A DNA stretch of 64,000 bases from Chryseobacterium sp. G0186 (GCF_003815675.1 NZ_CP033918.1:2170001-2234000), one strand, 5' to 3'. Shown: positions 8,746 to 18,506, numbered from the stretch's first letter. The notes: generated by a model from the sequence alone, not told the origin. Numbers and translations: made by a program.

Positions 8746-9468
8746 ATGATAAAAAAACTTTTTGCTGAATTTTTCGGCACATTTTGGCTTGTTTTCGGAG
8801 GTTGTGGAAGCGCTGTTTTCGCCGCCGGTGTTCCCGATATTGGCATTGGACTTTTAGGGGTTGCTCTGGCCTTTGGTCTTACTGTTCTCACAATGGCTTA
8901 TGCTGTAGGCCATATCTCCGGAGGTCATTTTAATCCGGCTGTTTCCTTTGGACTTTTAGCAGGCGGAAGATTTTCTGCAAAAGATCTTGTTCCTTATATT
9001 GTAGCACAGTGTCTGGGAGCAATTGTTGCCGCAGGATGCTTGTATACAATCCTCAACGGAGCCGGAGTGGTAGACTTCTCTCAACCGGGGGCATTTGCCA
9101 CCAATTTTTACGGAGAAGCCGTCTATAACGGAAAAGCTTTCAGCATGGGGGCAGCGTTCCTGGCGGAGTTTTTATTAACTGCATTTTTCCTTATTGTCAT
9201 CATGGGTGCAACGGATAAATGGGCGAATGGTAAGTTTGCAGGAATCGCCATTGGTCTTGCCCTTACCTTGATTCACCTGATCTCTATTCCTATTACCAAT
9301 ACTTCTGTAAACCCTGCAAGATCTCTTTCTCAGGCAGTTTTCACAGGAGGACTTGCGATGTCACAACTTTGGTTATTCTGGGTCGCTCCAATTTTGGGAG
9401 GAATTGTAGGTGGATTGATCTACAAATTCTTACTTCAGAGAGATTCTACGGAAGTAGTAGCAGATTAG
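8746..9468 (+). CDS. aqpZ: aquaporin Z
   Basis: 240 residues with six membrane helices and the two half-helix NPA motifs, HFNPAVSFG (about residues 64-72) and SVNPARS (about 186-192). It is a member of the major intrinsic protein family. The conserved Arg after the second NPA, His in helix 5 ([12 protein letters not shown]) and Phe in helix 2 ([16 protein letters not shown]) form the narrow selectivity filter of water-specific aquaporins rather than of glycerol facilitators. It is a single gene ended by a shared terminator, with its own -7 box upstream. Confidence 0.95.
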   Translation: MIKKLFAEFFGTFWLVFGGCGSAVFAAGVPDIGIGLLGVALAFGLTVLTMAYAVGHISGGHFNPAVSFGLLAGGRFSAKDLVPYIVAQCLGAIVAAGCLYTILNGAGVVDFSQPGAFATNFYGEAVYNGKAFSMGAAFLAEFLLTAFFLIVIMGATDKWANGKFAGIAIGLALTLIHLISIPITNTSVNPARSLSQAVFTGGLAMSQLWLFWVAPILGGIVGGLIYKFLLQRDSTEVVAD

Positions 9469-9510
9469 AATATACTTAAAAGCTTAGATAAGCTAATTAA
9501 TCAACATAAA

Positions 9511-9536
9511 AACCTGTCAGCTGGCAGGTTTTTTTA
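9511..9536. terminator. bidirectional terminator between aqpZ and a convergent gene
   Basis: AACCTGTCAG pairs with CTGGCAGGTT (one G-T pair) and is followed by TTTTTTT on the plus strand. It is 43 bp past the aqpZ stop and abuts the stop of the convergent minus-strand gene. Confidence 0.8.
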
Positions 9537-10079
9537 TTTTAATTTCTTAATATCAAAAGGGTTTTTGAAGATAAGCTCTTCATGTTTGCCTTTGATTTCC
9601 AATTTACGCTGAAGCAGATTTAAAGCCATTTTTCGGATGAAAAGATCCTTATCATTCAGTTCCCAATAAGAATCTTCATGAAGCTTTCTAGGTTGACGGA
9701 TGAAATAAAATTCCGTTTCCCAGGTATCTACGTTATGATAAAATTCAATGATTCCACAATGTTCGGGAATAAGATCTGAATCTATCATTCCCATTGGCAA
9801 TAAAAAGCTGAAAGCATTGCAAACATAATCCCCACAAGAAATCTTATCATGCTTCAGAAATTTTTCACCGGTATCTTTATTGACATATGACTTTTTAAAA
9901 TCATTCTTAAAATCACTTTTTGAAAACTTGATCTCAATTTCATGGCTAAAACCCTCAGCATCTACAATGAGTATATCTGCTTCCCAATCTGCCTGAAAAT
10001 AATTCGTCAGAACAAGCTCTTTCTCAAAATTGCAGTGAGAATGAATGTAAGCGTGAACAAGTTCTTCTATTTTGATCAT
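9534..10079 (-). CDS. PD-(D/E)XK-like (MmcB-type) protein
   Basis: 181 residues. A central segment ADILIVDAEGFSHEIEIKFSK followed by SDFKNDFKK (about residues 34-62) has the acidic, E-x-K and downstream basic pattern of PD-(D/E)XK nuclease folds, most like MmcB-type repair-associated proteins (VEVK, then a DF-D-KK stretch). A Cys/His-containing strand (SCGDYVCNAF) follows. It is a single gene without a signal peptide. The fold call rests on a short motif; a role in DNA repair is an inference. Confidence 0.55.
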   Translation of the reverse strand: MIKIEELVHAYIHSHCNFEKELVLTNYFQADWEADILIVDAEGFSHEIEIKFSKSDFKNDFKKSYVNKDTGEKFLKHDKISCGDYVCNAFSFLLPMGMIDSDLIPEHCGIIEFYHNVDTWETEFYFIRQPRKLHEDSYWELNDKDLFIRKMALNLLQRKLEIKGKHEELIFKNPFDIKKLK

Positions 10080-10203
10080 GATGCAAACTTAGGTAGAGAA
10101 GAGTTAAGAGTTAAGAGCCAAAATACTGAACGTTAGTTATCAGGCCGCAGGTTATTGGGATTTTTTTCCTGATTGATATATCTTAAAGTCGCACGATCAC
10201 TGG

Positions 10204-11196
10204 TTAGCCTACCAGCAAACTACAACCTCGGATATCGGAATGGTCTATTCTTCCCAATACCTGAAATTGGTCTCCTGTAATCTTTCCTAAATCCTGAGTG
10301 GCAATAAAAGAGCAGGAATGCGTATTAGCAAGATCGATGATATTAATGGCACCTGTTCTTCCCTCCTGTTCATAGGAAAAGGGATCTTCTGCATTTCGCA
10401 CCATAATTCTCATCCAATTGGGGCAGCTGTATTCATTATTTCCCAGAGAATAGGCCTGAGACAACAACTCCGTCATTGAATATTCTGAATAAATTTTACC
10501 GGTATTAAATCCATCTTGTAAAATTTTCAGAAGTTCATCCTTTGTCATCTCTTCTTTCCTTCCTTTCATCCCACCGGTTTCAATAACGATTAAATTTTCA
10601 AGAAGATTCAGAGATTCCTCAGTTCGTTCAGAGTGGCAATAGTCTAAAAAGTCCAGTAAGGCAAAGGAAACTCCAAAAAGAATAACCTTTTTATCCTTTA
10701 ATTGGTTCAACAGGTCAAAAAGCTCGGAATGATTATAGAGGAAATACCCGTTTTCAGGCTTGTCTGATTTTTTCATCAGATAATCCACCATGTGAATCAA
10801 TGATGAATTCTGTTTTTCCAGATAACTTGGAAGCAAGCCAAGGAAGATAAAATCCTCAGGCTTTCCGATGAACTGCTCAAAGCTTTTATAAATGCTTTCT
10901 TCATATAGATCGGGATCGGCAATAAAATGTTTTGAAAGATTCATCTGTGTCGTTCCTGAACTTTGAAAAAACAGATCAGCAGTCACATTTTTATCTAAAA
11001 TCTGATGATTTTTAAACATCTCAATGGGTAGAAAAGGTATTTTCATAAGGCTGTTTACCTCATCCGGATTGACATTTAAATAGTCTACAAATTTTCTATA
11101 TATTTCAACATTTTCATACTGATAACGAAATGTTTTCAACGATGCATTCAGGAAATCCTGCTCTGTCTGTATGTTGAATATACTTTTCAATTCCAT
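10204..11196 (-). CDS. LuxE-family acyl-protein synthetase/acyltransferase
   Basis: 330 residues. FFQSSGTTQMNLSKHFI (about 93-109) is the adenylate-forming P-loop region, and SEYSMTELLSQAYS (about 240-253) plus a terminal Asp-Leu-Gly (TQDLGKITGDQFQVLGR) agree with the LuxE acyl-protein synthetase family. These enzymes activate a fatty or other acyl acid with ATP and pass it on to a partner. There is no luciferase operon here; in non-luminous Bacteroidota the acyl acceptor is unknown. The gene has no close co-directional partner. Confidence 0.82.
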   Translation of the reverse strand: MELKSIFNIQTEQDFLNASLKTFRYQYENVEIYRKFVDYLNVNPDEVNSLMKIPFLPIEMFKNHQILDKNVTADLFFQSSGTTQMNLSKHFIADPDLYEESIYKSFEQFIGKPEDFIFLGLLPSYLEKQNSSLIHMVDYLMKKSDKPENGYFLYNHSELFDLLNQLKDKKVILFGVSFALLDFLDYCHSERTEESLNLLENLIVIETGGMKGRKEEMTKDELLKILQDGFNTGKIYSEYSMTELLSQAYSLGNNEYSCPNWMRIMVRNAEDPFSYEQEGRTGAINIIDLANTHSCSFIATQDLGKITGDQFQVLGRIDHSDIRGCSLLVG

Positions 11197-11330
11197 AATT
11201 TTTTAATCTTCTACAGCTTTGAAATAAAACAGTTATTGGAAAGCAATATTATTTAATAATTTTTTAATAATAAAATGATACTTTGGTAAACTTCTTGCAA
11301 GTACTTATTTGGAATATGGATTAAAAACAG

Positions 11331-11385
11331 AATGAGTTTTCCACTCATTCGCAAATTACCTCTTTTTAGGGGTAATTTTTTTATT
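11331..11385. terminator. two hairpins downstream of lpxH
   Basis: Hairpin one is AATGAGT with ACTCATT (11331-11337 and 11343-11349). Hairpin two is AATTACC with GGTAATT (11354-11360 and 11371-11377), followed on the plus strand by TTTTTTTATTTTT. On the minus strand the first hairpin is followed by CTGTTTTTAA and may end lpxH transcription. Confidence 0.5.
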
Positions 11386-12151
11386 TTTCATAGACCTTCA
11401 ATTCAAAATCTTTTTCAAAAACTCCATAGGTAAAATAGGAAATCCAGTCTCCAAGGTTGATGTATTTTGAATTCTTTTCCAAGTTCAAAACCATTGGAAG
11501 ATGTCTGTGACCGTATACAAAGTAATCGATATTCTGAGTTTTCAGTTTTTCTTTAGAATAGATAATCAAAAACTCTTTGTCCTCACCCAGAAAGGCTTTA
11601 TCTTCTTCTCCGGAAATCATTTTATTCTTTTGAGAAAGATACAAGGCAATCTTCATGGCAATATCCGGATGAAGCCATTTGAAAAACCATTGTGCCACCG
11701 GATTGGTGAATAGTTTCTTCATTCTTTTATATCCTTTATCTCCGGGTCCCAACCCATCACCGTGAGCCAACAGAAACTGTTTGCCTCCCATTTCAAAATA
11801 CTGCTTCTTATAGAAAACGGTACATCCGATTTCCTCTTCCAGATAATCTTTCATCCACAGATCGTGATTCCCCACAAAGAAATAAATATGAATTCCTCTG
11901 TCCTTTAATTCTGCAATTTTTCCTAACACGCGTACATATCCTTTTGGAACAACATGCTTCCATTCATGCCAGAAATCGAAAAGGTCACCCATTAAAAATA
12001 AAACCTGAGCATCTTCTTTAATCTCATCCATCCAACGTATAAATTTCTCCTCACGCACCTTGCTTTCCTTAAGTGTAGGTGCACCAAAATGTTGATCTGA
12101 GGCAAAGTATACTTTTTTTCCAGGTTCTAAATTAATTGTTGTTTTTAACAC
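11381..12151 (-). CDS. lpxH: UDP-2,3-diacylglucosamine diphosphatase
   Basis: 256 residues of the calcineurin-like metallophosphoesterase fold. The metal ligands appear in order: SDQHFG (about 18), GDLFDFWHEW (about 55), VGNHDLW (about 94), AHGDGLGPGDKGYKR (about 129) and YGHRHLP (about 218). The GPGDKGYK and FDFWHEW strings are typical of LpxH-like enzymes, which hydrolyse UDP-2,3-diacylglucosamine to lipid X at the inner face of the cytoplasmic membrane in lipid A synthesis. It is 24 bp downstream of queD on the same strand, so possibly co-transcribed. Confidence is high for the fold and good for the specific step. Confidence 0.85.
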   Translation of the reverse strand: MLKTTINLEPGKKVYFASDQHFGAPTLKESKVREEKFIRWMDEIKEDAQVLFLMGDLFDFWHEWKHVVPKGYVRVLGKIAELKDRGIHIYFFVGNHDLWMKDYLEEEIGCTVFYKKQYFEMGGKQFLLAHGDGLGPGDKGYKRMKKLFTNPVAQWFFKWLHPDIAMKIALYLSQKNKMISGEEDKAFLGEDKEFLIIYSKEKLKTQNIDYFVYGHRHLPMVLNLEKNSKYINLGDWISYFTYGVFEKDFELKVYEK

Positions 12152-12175
12152 CGTCTGAGTTTTATGGGATAATAA

Positions 12176-12622
12176 TTATTGATTGTCTTCTGCAAACCAT
12201 TCTCCATAAGAGTTTTCTGTCTCATGAAGTTTAAGATAGGCAAGCGAAATTCCCTCAGGGAGTCTTGATTTTACTTTTGCAGCAATGGCATACAGCATAT
12301 TTTCACAGGTTGGCTGGAAGCTGCAGTAGATCACCTTATGTCCTTTCTGCTCAAGATCGTCTCCCAACTGTTTGTGCGGAGTAAGTGCATTAAGAAGAAC
12401 TGCATGATCCCAAACGTCTACGATTTCAGATTTTACGATACTTTTGATATCTCCAAAATCAACCACCATCCCGTTTTTAGGGTTTTCAATATCATTAATA
12501 GGCTTCCCTTTCACCGTTACAAACAGCTTATAGGAATGTCCATGCATATTTTTACACTTCCCATCGTAGTTGTACAGTACGTGGGCTGTTTCGAATGTAA
12601 AAATTTTTGTAATACGTATCAT
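12176..12622 (-). CDS. queD: 6-carboxytetrahydropterin synthase / PTPS family
   Basis: 148 residues from the ATG at 12622 (MIRITKIFTFETAHVL), preferred over an upstream ATG that adds eight unconserved residues. Zinc ligands are FETAHVL (His about 14) and NMHGHSYK (His about 26 and 28). A catalytic Cys lies in KCKNMHGH and a Glu in LHETENSYGEW near the C-terminus. QueD converts dihydroneopterin triphosphate to 6-carboxytetrahydropterin for queuosine. The same fold makes 6-pyruvoyl-tetrahydropterin, and with no other que genes nearby the exact product is less certain than the fold. Confidence 0.85.
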   Translation of the reverse strand: MIRITKIFTFETAHVLYNYDGKCKNMHGHSYKLFVTVKGKPINDIENPKNGMVVDFGDIKSIVKSEIVDVWDHAVLLNALTPHKQLGDDLEQKGHKVIYCSFQPTCENMLYAIAAKVKSRLPEGISLAYLKLHETENSYGEWFAEDNQ

Positions 12623-12695
12623 ACTGCAAAGATATGATAAAACCACTAAACATTGAAAAGACTGTTTCTATTACAGCGATATCCCAATGTACTTT

Positions 12696-14138
12696 TTAAT
12701 CAATTTTCAGGATTAAATTATTATCCTGCGTTCCGTCTGTGTTAGCAGCATGATAAGGAATGGTTAACCATCCGGTTTTATTCATCACAAACTTAAAGCC
12801 ATAAGTCTTTCCTTTTTCAAACTGTGATTTGGGTACTGCAACTTCAAAGACATTATTCTTTTTTGGAGTCATCTGATAAGACGGGTCATTCATATTCCAA
12901 TTATTAAATGCACCCGCTACTGAAACTCCTTTAATAAATTCCGTACTTGAGTTTTTAGGATATTGATAAGAAAAAATTACATTGTCATTTTCTATTCTGT
13001 ATCCATATTTTTCTTTTTTCATATTGGGATGAACAAGAGGCTCGGCAATCGTCATTTCTTCCACCAAAGCATAGGGATCCATAAGTTGTTTATCCATAAT
13101 TCCGGCAATGTGATTAATCATCTGATACATCACCGGAAATCCTTTGTTTCCATTATACATGACCACAATAGCCATATTATGATCCGGAAAGATACTGTAT
13201 GCGCTTACATTTCCACCGGAAAAACCATATGCCCTTGTCTTATTGTAATCTGTAATTTCCCAGCCATGTGCAAATTCCCAACCGTTATTTTTGTAGTTAA
13301 ACGGTTTCCACATCATTTTTTTTGTTTCCGGCTTCAGAAAATCATTTTTGCTAAGATGAATACTCCACTGTAAAAAAGCAGGAAGAGTAATTGCAAGTCC
13401 ATTGGAAGAATGAGCCCTCACACCGTCAATACCGGTCACCTTTTCGTATTGTTTTGTGGTTGTATTATAAGTATATTTTACAACTCTGTTAGGAATTTTC
13501 TCCACAGGGTTGGAAGAAAATACCACCTGTTTTTTGGAATCCTTAAATTGGTTGCCCAGGATATAATCTTCATATGTTTTTCCTGTTACCTTTTCAATAA
13601 TCATGGTAATCAAAAGATAATTGGTCTGATTGTATCTATAATGATCTCCAGTTTCAAATTCCATTTTTTCTTTTGATAACCGATCAATAACCTCAGCATT
13701 GGTTGCAGTTACAGAGATATCATTAAAATCAACCCAGTTGGGAAGTCCCGAAGAATGCGACAGAAGATTTTTCACCTGAACATCTTGCCATTCTTTTGGC
13801 AAGTTATCCACATACTTTGAAATTTTATCTTCCAATGAAACCTTTCCCTCTTCAATCAGCTTAAAAAGGCCAACTCCTGACATCAGTTTGGTATTGGAAT
13901 AGATCCTGAACATGGAATTGGAATCCACTTTTTTATTACTTTCCAGATTTTCTCTCCCATAATATTGCTGGAAGGTTACTTGATCATTTTTTACGATTCC
14001 AACAGCCATTCCCGGAATTTCATTGATTTGGATAACCTTTTTCACATAGGTATCAATTGCTTTTGATTGTTCTGCTGTTTGGCTATATCCTAAAAATGAA
14101 AAGTTTAAAAATAATGCTATAAAAATTGAGTGCTTCAT
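12696..14138 (-). CDS. exported class C-type serine hydrolase with C-terminal CBM48-like domain
   Basis: 480 residues. A signal peptide (MKHSIFIALFLNFSFLGYSQ) precedes a beta-lactamase-like domain with SNTK (SxxK nucleophile, about residue 81-84), a YNQTNY segment at the second catalytic position (about 168-173) and HGWEITD plus FSGGN as the KTG-equivalent region. Residues from about 395 (GVSVAGAFNNWN to the end) form a glycogen-binding AMPK/CBM48-like sandwich. S12-family enzymes include D,D-peptidases, esterases and beta-lactamases. The added carbohydrate-binding module suggests a cell-envelope or esterase role rather than antibiotic resistance. Confidence 0.85.
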   Translation of the reverse strand: MKHSIFIALFLNFSFLGYSQTAEQSKAIDTYVKKVIQINEIPGMAVGIVKNDQVTFQQYYGRENLESNKKVDSNSMFRIYSNTKLMSGVGLFKLIEEGKVSLEDKISKYVDNLPKEWQDVQVKNLLSHSSGLPNWVDFNDISVTATNAEVIDRLSKEKMEFETGDHYRYNQTNYLLITMIIEKVTGKTYEDYILGNQFKDSKKQVVFSSNPVEKIPNRVVKYTYNTTTKQYEKVTGIDGVRAHSSNGLAITLPAFLQWSIHLSKNDFLKPETKKMMWKPFNYKNNGWEFAHGWEITDYNKTRAYGFSGGNVSAYSIFPDHNMAIVVMYNGNKGFPVMYQMINHIAGIMDKQLMDPYALVEEMTIAEPLVHPNMKKEKYGYRIENDNVIFSYQYPKNSSTEFIKGVSVAGAFNNWNMNDPSYQMTPKKNNVFEVAVPKSQFEKGKTYGFKFVMNKTGWLTIPYHAANTDGTQDNNLILKID

Positions 14139-14227
14139 TGTGTATTAGTTGAATCAAATTTCTTTATTAAAGACAATTACAAGCTTTAAAACATTACATC
14201 ATATTCCTGATGAAAAAGTAGATTCAT

Positions 14228-14644
14228 CTAGATCAGTTTTTCGAGCCAATTGCTCTCCAATCGTTTTATTTTTTTTGTTTCTGTATCAAATAAAACCCAA
14301 AGGGTACTTGAGTCTACCACAAGTTCATCATTACAGTAAAATTCTACTTTTCTGGGCTGCTTAGCTCCCTCAGGATCTTGCGGATAGGTCTTTACTGTAA
14401 TCAAATCATCCAGATACACCTGTTTTTTGTATTGAATATGATGATCCAGGAGCATCCATGCATCATTCACATATTCTGTTTTCTGTTTTAAAAGATTCCA
14501 ATGCTCGGCTGCCACTTATTCTACCCAATGTACATACTGCACATTATTGACATGCTTGTTCTGGTCTATATGCTCTTCTGTTACCCGTATCTGCTTTTCG
14601 TACATTAAACTCATTCCGTTGAAATATTTACTCAAATTTATCAT
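14228..14644 (-). pseudogene. acyl-CoA thioesterase (hotdog fold) interrupted by an in-frame stop
   Basis: From an ATG at 14644 the frame reads a hotdog thioesterase N-terminus ending QYVHWVE, then meets TAA at 14516-14518. It resumes in the same frame as VAAEHWNLLKQ and continues to the stop at 14228. Joined, the product has about 138 residues, the normal length of 4-hydroxybenzoyl-CoA-type thioesterases, with HVNNVQY at the conserved position and a tail (WVLFDTETKKIKRL) typical of the family. There is no frameshift; a single base change in one codon explains it. Either a genuine nonsense mutation or a sequencing error. Confidence 0.82.
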
Positions 14645-14698
14645 TTAATATCAAAACACACTTAGCTTTTGTACAACAAAAAGATGACTTTCATACAT

Positions 14699-14734
14699 AA
14701 AAAAACGGAATCAGATGTCGATCCGATTCCGTTT
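14699..14734 (-). terminator. terminator after the OmpH/Skp gene
   Basis: A 10-bp perfect stem AAACGGAATC (14703-14712) pairs with GATTCCGTTT (14725-14734) and is followed on the minus strand by TTTTTTT. Confidence 0.85.
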
Positions 14735-14755
14735 GTAATATCTTGGATATTAAAA

Positions 14756-15325
14756 TTATTTTTTAGCCTTTGAAACTGGTGCAGAAGCCGTTGCTCCTAA
14801 TTTAGTTTTTACCTGAGCTGTAATATCTTCACTTCCGTCTGTATATACCAGATTACTTGATTCTTGTGACGCTGTATCAAATATAAAATTCAGATTTCTT
14901 TCTTTGGCCACTGCAGAAATAGCAGCTTTTACCTTTTGTTGAAGAGGTGTAAACAATTCATTTTGTTTAGCTGAAATATCCTTTGCTGCCAAAGCTCTTC
15001 CTTCTTCTATTTTTTTACCAAGCCCCTGTAGTTCAGTGTGTGCTGCCACCAATTCTTTAGTTACTGCTTCTTTATTAGCTTCCGTCATGGTTGCTTCTTT
15101 ATCCTGAGCAGCTTTCAATTTAGCCTGATATTCTGTGATCAATTTCTCAATTTCAGCCTGTTTGGTTTTAGTCATTGTCTCAATAGTAGTCCCTATAGTT
15201 TTCACTTCAGATAAATTGGAGAAAATATCATTGGAGTTTACAGTTCCGATCTTCTGTTGAGCATGAGCTGCATTAGCTGTCAGCGTTAATCCTGCTGCAA
15301 TAAAGAATAATTTAATTAGCTTCAT
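14756..15325 (-). CDS. OmpH/Skp-family periplasmic chaperone
   Basis: 189 residues. A signal peptide (MKLIKLFFIAAGLTLTANAAHAQQ) is followed by KIGTVNSNDIFSNL, the usual start of mature OmpH/Skp proteins, then a long Lys/Glu/Ala-rich coiled coil (about 45-130). The C-terminus (AKERNLNFIFDTASQESSNLVYTDGSEDIT) matches the family's closing strand. Skp-like proteins hold unfolded outer-membrane proteins in the periplasm for the BAM complex. It is a single gene with a strong terminator; the C-terminal SAPVSKAKK tail is low-complexity. Confidence 0.9.
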   Translation of the reverse strand: MKLIKLFFIAAGLTLTANAAHAQQKIGTVNSNDIFSNLSEVKTIGTTIETMTKTKQAEIEKLITEYQAKLKAAQDKEATMTEANKEAVTKELVAAHTELQGLGKKIEEGRALAAKDISAKQNELFTPLQQKVKAAISAVAKERNLNFIFDTASQESSNLVYTDGSEDITAQVKTKLGATASAPVSKAKK

Positions 15326-15460
15326 TATAATATATATATTTTTGCATCCAAATATAATACAAATTTTTGTTTATTATTACTTTACTTTTTTGAGATTAAC
15401 AAAGGTATAGACAACATCTGAAGAAGCCTGCTATCCTTAAAAAGTTCATGATTACAATTC

Positions 15461-15492
15461 CAAATAAAACCCTCCTCAAAAACAGAGAAGGG
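15461..15492 (-). terminator. terminator after isocitrate lyase
   Basis: CCCTCCTC (15470-15477) pairs with GAGAAGGG (15485-15492) through one G-T pair; on the minus strand TTTTATTT follows. It is 31 bp past the aceA stop. Confidence 0.75.
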
Positions 15493-15523
15493 CTTTCGAA
15501 AATATAATGCGAAATACTAATTT

Positions 15524-16804
15524 TTAATGAAACTGTGCCGTTTCTGTAGAATCTTTCATCGCTACCGTAGCTGAAGAACCATTGGTAACCACATTTTGAA
15601 CTTCATCGAAATATCCTGTTCCTACAAAAGACTGATGTTTCACTGCTCTGAATCCTTTTTGCTGTAAGGCAAACTCACGTTCCTGCAGTTCAGAATATCC
15701 AGCCATTCCTCTTTCTTTATAAGCTAAAGCCAGTTCAAACATTGCGGTATTCAAGGCATGGAAACCTGCCAAGGTGATAAACTGGAATTTGTACCCCATT
15801 TTTGCCAGCTCTTCTCGGAAAGTAGACATTTCTTCTACACTCAGCCTTGCAGCCCAGTTGAATGATGGTGAACAGTTATAAGCAAGCATTTTCCCAGGGA
15901 ATTTTGCATGAATTCCTTCTGCAAATCTTCTGGCCTGCTCCAAATCCGGGTTGGATGTTTCCATCCAGATCAGATCTGCATAAGGAGCATAAGACAACCC
16001 TCTGTCTATTCCCTGCTCTACTCCGTTTCTTACTACATAAAAACCTTCTGAAGTTCTTTCTCCGGTAACAAATTTCTTATCTCTGTCATCAATATCTGAA
16101 GTTAATAAATCCGCTGCATCCGCATCTGTTCTTGCAATGATAAGACTCGGAACGCCCAATACATCTGCTGCTAAACGTGCTGCAATCAATTTATTTACTG
16201 CTTCCTGAGTAGGCACTAATACTTTACCTCCTAAGTGCCCACACTTTTTTGCAGAAGAAAGCTGATCTTCAAAATGTACACCGGCAGCTCCTGCCTCTAT
16301 CATCTGCTTCATAAGTTCAAAAGCATTCAGATTTCCTCCAAAACCTGCTTCCGCATCCGCAATAATTGGCACCAGATATTCTTTTTCTCCAACTCCGCTT
16401 ACAGACTGAACCTGATCCGCCCTCAATAAAGCATTATTGATTTTCTTCACCACAGAGGGCACTGAATTTGCGGGATATAATGACTGGTCCGGATACATTT
16501 CTCCTGATAGATTGGCATCTGCCGCCACCTGCCATCCAGAAAGGTAAATCGCTTCAAGGCCGGCATCTACTTCCTGTACCGCCTGATTGCCGGTTAATGC
16601 ACCAAGTCCTGCCACATAATCCTGAGTATTCAGTTTATCCCAGAATTTTTTAGACATTTCTGTAGCAATGGTATAATCAATTTTGTAGGAACCACGAAGT
16701 TTTAAAACTTCTTCTGCTGTATAGGTTCTCTTTATACCGTTCCAACGTGGGTTTGTAAGCCAATCTTGCTCTATAGCCTGGATTTGTTCTTGTTTTGTTT
16801 TCAT
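15524..16804 (-). CDS. aceA: isocitrate lyase
   Basis: 426 residues of the ICL family, with the catalytic loop [10 protein letters not shown] (Cys about residue 187) and metal/substrate segments ADAEAGFGG and FEDQLSS just before it. Later motifs are [23 protein letters not shown] and [10 protein letters not shown]. It splits isocitrate to succinate and glyoxylate, the first step of the glyoxylate bypass used for growth on acetate or fatty acids. It lies 127 bp downstream of malate synthase on the same strand, so the two form the shunt operon or a gene pair. The likely regulator is the divergent HTH gene upstream of aceB. Confidence 0.97.
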   Translation of the reverse strand: MKTKQEQIQAIEQDWLTNPRWNGIKRTYTAEEVLKLRGSYKIDYTIATEMSKKFWDKLNTQDYVAGLGALTGNQAVQEVDAGLEAIYLSGWQVAADANLSGEMYPDQSLYPANSVPSVVKKINNALLRADQVQSVSGVGEKEYLVPIIADAEAGFGGNLNAFELMKQMIEAGAAGVHFEDQLSSAKKCGHLGGKVLVPTQEAVNKLIAARLAADVLGVPSLIIARTDADAADLLTSDIDDRDKKFVTGERTSEGFYVVRNGVEQGIDRGLSYAPYADLIWMETSNPDLEQARRFAEGIHAKFPGKMLAYNCSPSFNWAARLSVEEMSTFREELAKMGYKFQFITLAGFHALNTAMFELALAYKERGMAGYSELQEREFALQQKGFRAVKHQSFVGTGYFDEVQNVVTNGSSATVAMKDSTETAQFH

Positions 16805-16931
16805 AATATTTGGATTTTGTTAGATTTGAATTTGGTTTGAACCTAAGAGGATTTTAGAATATGGAAACTGATCGTTACGACCGATAAAAATTTTGTTATT
16901 TTTCTTACTTGCCAATTCTATTCCTCTCGAG

Positions 16932-18506
16932 CTAGATAAAAGGATATGCTTTTAGGGTTAAAAATTCTTCAAAATTTTCAGAGAAGATCAATTCATTGAA
17001 AAGTTCCTTAGCAAGGTTGAATTTTCCATTTTTGAAACGGGCTTCACCCACATATTTTTCAATATTGTCCATTTCTTCTTTTTCCCATTGTAGAATCATG
17101 CTTCGGGTTAATGTTCTGTCATCACTCAAAACAGCTTCATTTTTCAGCCATTGCCAGATTTGTGTTCTTGAAATTTCTGCAGTGGCCGCGTCTTCCATCA
17201 AATTGTAAATGGCAGCAGCTCCTGTTCCCATCAGCCAGCTTTCAAGATAAAGGATTCCAACATTGATATTCTTACGAACTCCTTTTTCAGTGATGTCGCC
17301 CTTGGGAATTTCTAACAGGTCACTTTCTTGTATCTGGTATTCAACTTTTTTATCAATCTGATTTTTAGCCGGCATATAATGATCAAAAATATCCTTAGCT
17401 ACAGAAACCAATGCAGGATGGGCCACCCAGGTTCCGTCATGACCGTTTTTAACTTCCCGCTCTTTATCATTCTTCACCTTTTCAAAGGCTGTATTATTGG
17501 CTTCATCATCATTTTTTACAGGAATTTGTGCTGCCATTCCGCCCATTGCATGAACATTTCTTTTATGACATCCCTCAATAACCCTTTTTGAATAAGCACT
17601 CATGAAAGGGGAACTCATGGTTACCTGATCCCTGTCCGGCACCATAAACTCAGGAATATTTCTGAATTTTTTGATGTATGAAAAAATATAATCCCATCTT
17701 CCGCAATTCAGTCCTGCACTATGCTCCTTTAATTCATATAAGATTTCATCAATATGGAATGAGGCCGTAATGGTTTCTATTAAAACTGTCGCCTTAATGA
17801 TTCCTTGTGGAATGTTTACATAATCCTGAGCAAAAACAAAAACGTCATTCCACCATCGTGCTTCTTTATAATGTTCTAATTTTGGCAGATAGAAATAAGG
17901 ACCACTTCCGTTTTTCAAAAGACTTTCTACGTTTCTGAAAAAATAGATTCCAAAATCGATTAAAGATCCTGATGTTTCTTCTTCATTGATCTTAATATGT
18001 TTCTCGGGAAGATGCAATCCTCTTGGACGAACCAATAAAACAGCAGTCTTTTCATTTAGCTTATAGGCTTTGCCTTTTTCATTTACAAAATCAATGGTTC
18101 TGTTGACAGCATCAGAAAGGTTGATTTGCCCATCCATACAGTTTTCCCAGGTAGGCGAACTGCTGTCTTCAAAATCCGCCATAAACGTTAAAGCTCCTGA
18201 GTTCAAAGCGTTAATAATCATTTTTCGGTCAACAGGTCCGGTAATTTCTACTCTTCTGTCTAATAAATCTTCCGGCAGCGGCGCACAAATCCAATTTCCG
18301 TTTCTTACTTCTTCTGTCTCTTTTAAAAACTTGGGAAGAATTCCTTTATCAAATTCATGCTGCGTTTTTTTTCTTTCTTGTAAAAGTTCTACTCTTTTAT
18401 GATTGAAGTTCTGATGAAGGGCAATCAGAAAATCGATTAAATCCGGAGTGAAAATTTCTTCAAACTGCTTCTGATTCGATATTTTTAGCTGAGTCTTGGT
18501 TTCCAT
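16932..18506 (-). CDS. aceB: malate synthase A
   Basis: 524 residues from the ATG at 18506 (METKTQLKIS), preferred over an upstream ATG that adds 17 residues reaching back over the putative promoter. Motifs include ADFEDSSSPTW (about 115), LVRPRGLHLPE, KATVLIETITASF with catalytic residues, LNCGRWDYIFSYIK and GGMAAQIP, all typical of the A isoform. It condenses glyoxylate with acetyl-CoA to malate, the second step of the glyoxylate bypass. It precedes aceA on the same strand. A -7 box (18535-18542) and a 16-bp palindrome (18561-18576) sit in front of it. Confidence 0.97.
   Translation of the reverse strand: METKTQLKISNQKQFEEIFTPDLIDFLIALHQNFNHKRVELLQERKKTQHEFDKGILPKFLKETEEVRNGNWICAPLPEDLLDRRVEITGPVDRKMIINALNSGALTFMADFEDSSSPTWENCMDGQINLSDAVNRTIDFVNEKGKAYKLNEKTAVLLVRPRGLHLPEKHIKINEEETSGSLIDFGIYFFRNVESLLKNGSGPYFYLPKLEHYKEARWWNDVFVFAQDYVNIPQGIIKATVLIETITASFHIDEILYELKEHSAGLNCGRWDYIFSYIKKFRNIPEFMVPDRDQVTMSSPFMSAYSKRVIEGCHKRNVHAMGGMAAQIPVKNDDEANNTAFEKVKNDKEREVKNGHDGTWVAHPALVSVAKDIFDHYMPAKNQIDKKVEYQIQESDLLEIPKGDITEKGVRKNINVGILYLESWLMGTGAAAIYNLMEDAATAEISRTQIWQWLKNEAVLSDDRTLTRSMILQWEKEEMDNIEKYVGEARFKNGKFNLAKELFNELIFSENFEEFLTLKAYPFI

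Noticed and set aside
12963..13373. Plus-strand 136-aa frame inside the serine hydrolase gene
   Set aside because: It is an antisense shadow; the minus-strand S12 protein has all its catalytic motifs.
12696..14138. Beta-lactamase giving antibiotic resistance
   Set aside because: The protein has a fused CBM48-like domain and the broader S12 pattern, which is more common in esterases and D,D-peptidases than in AmpC enzymes.
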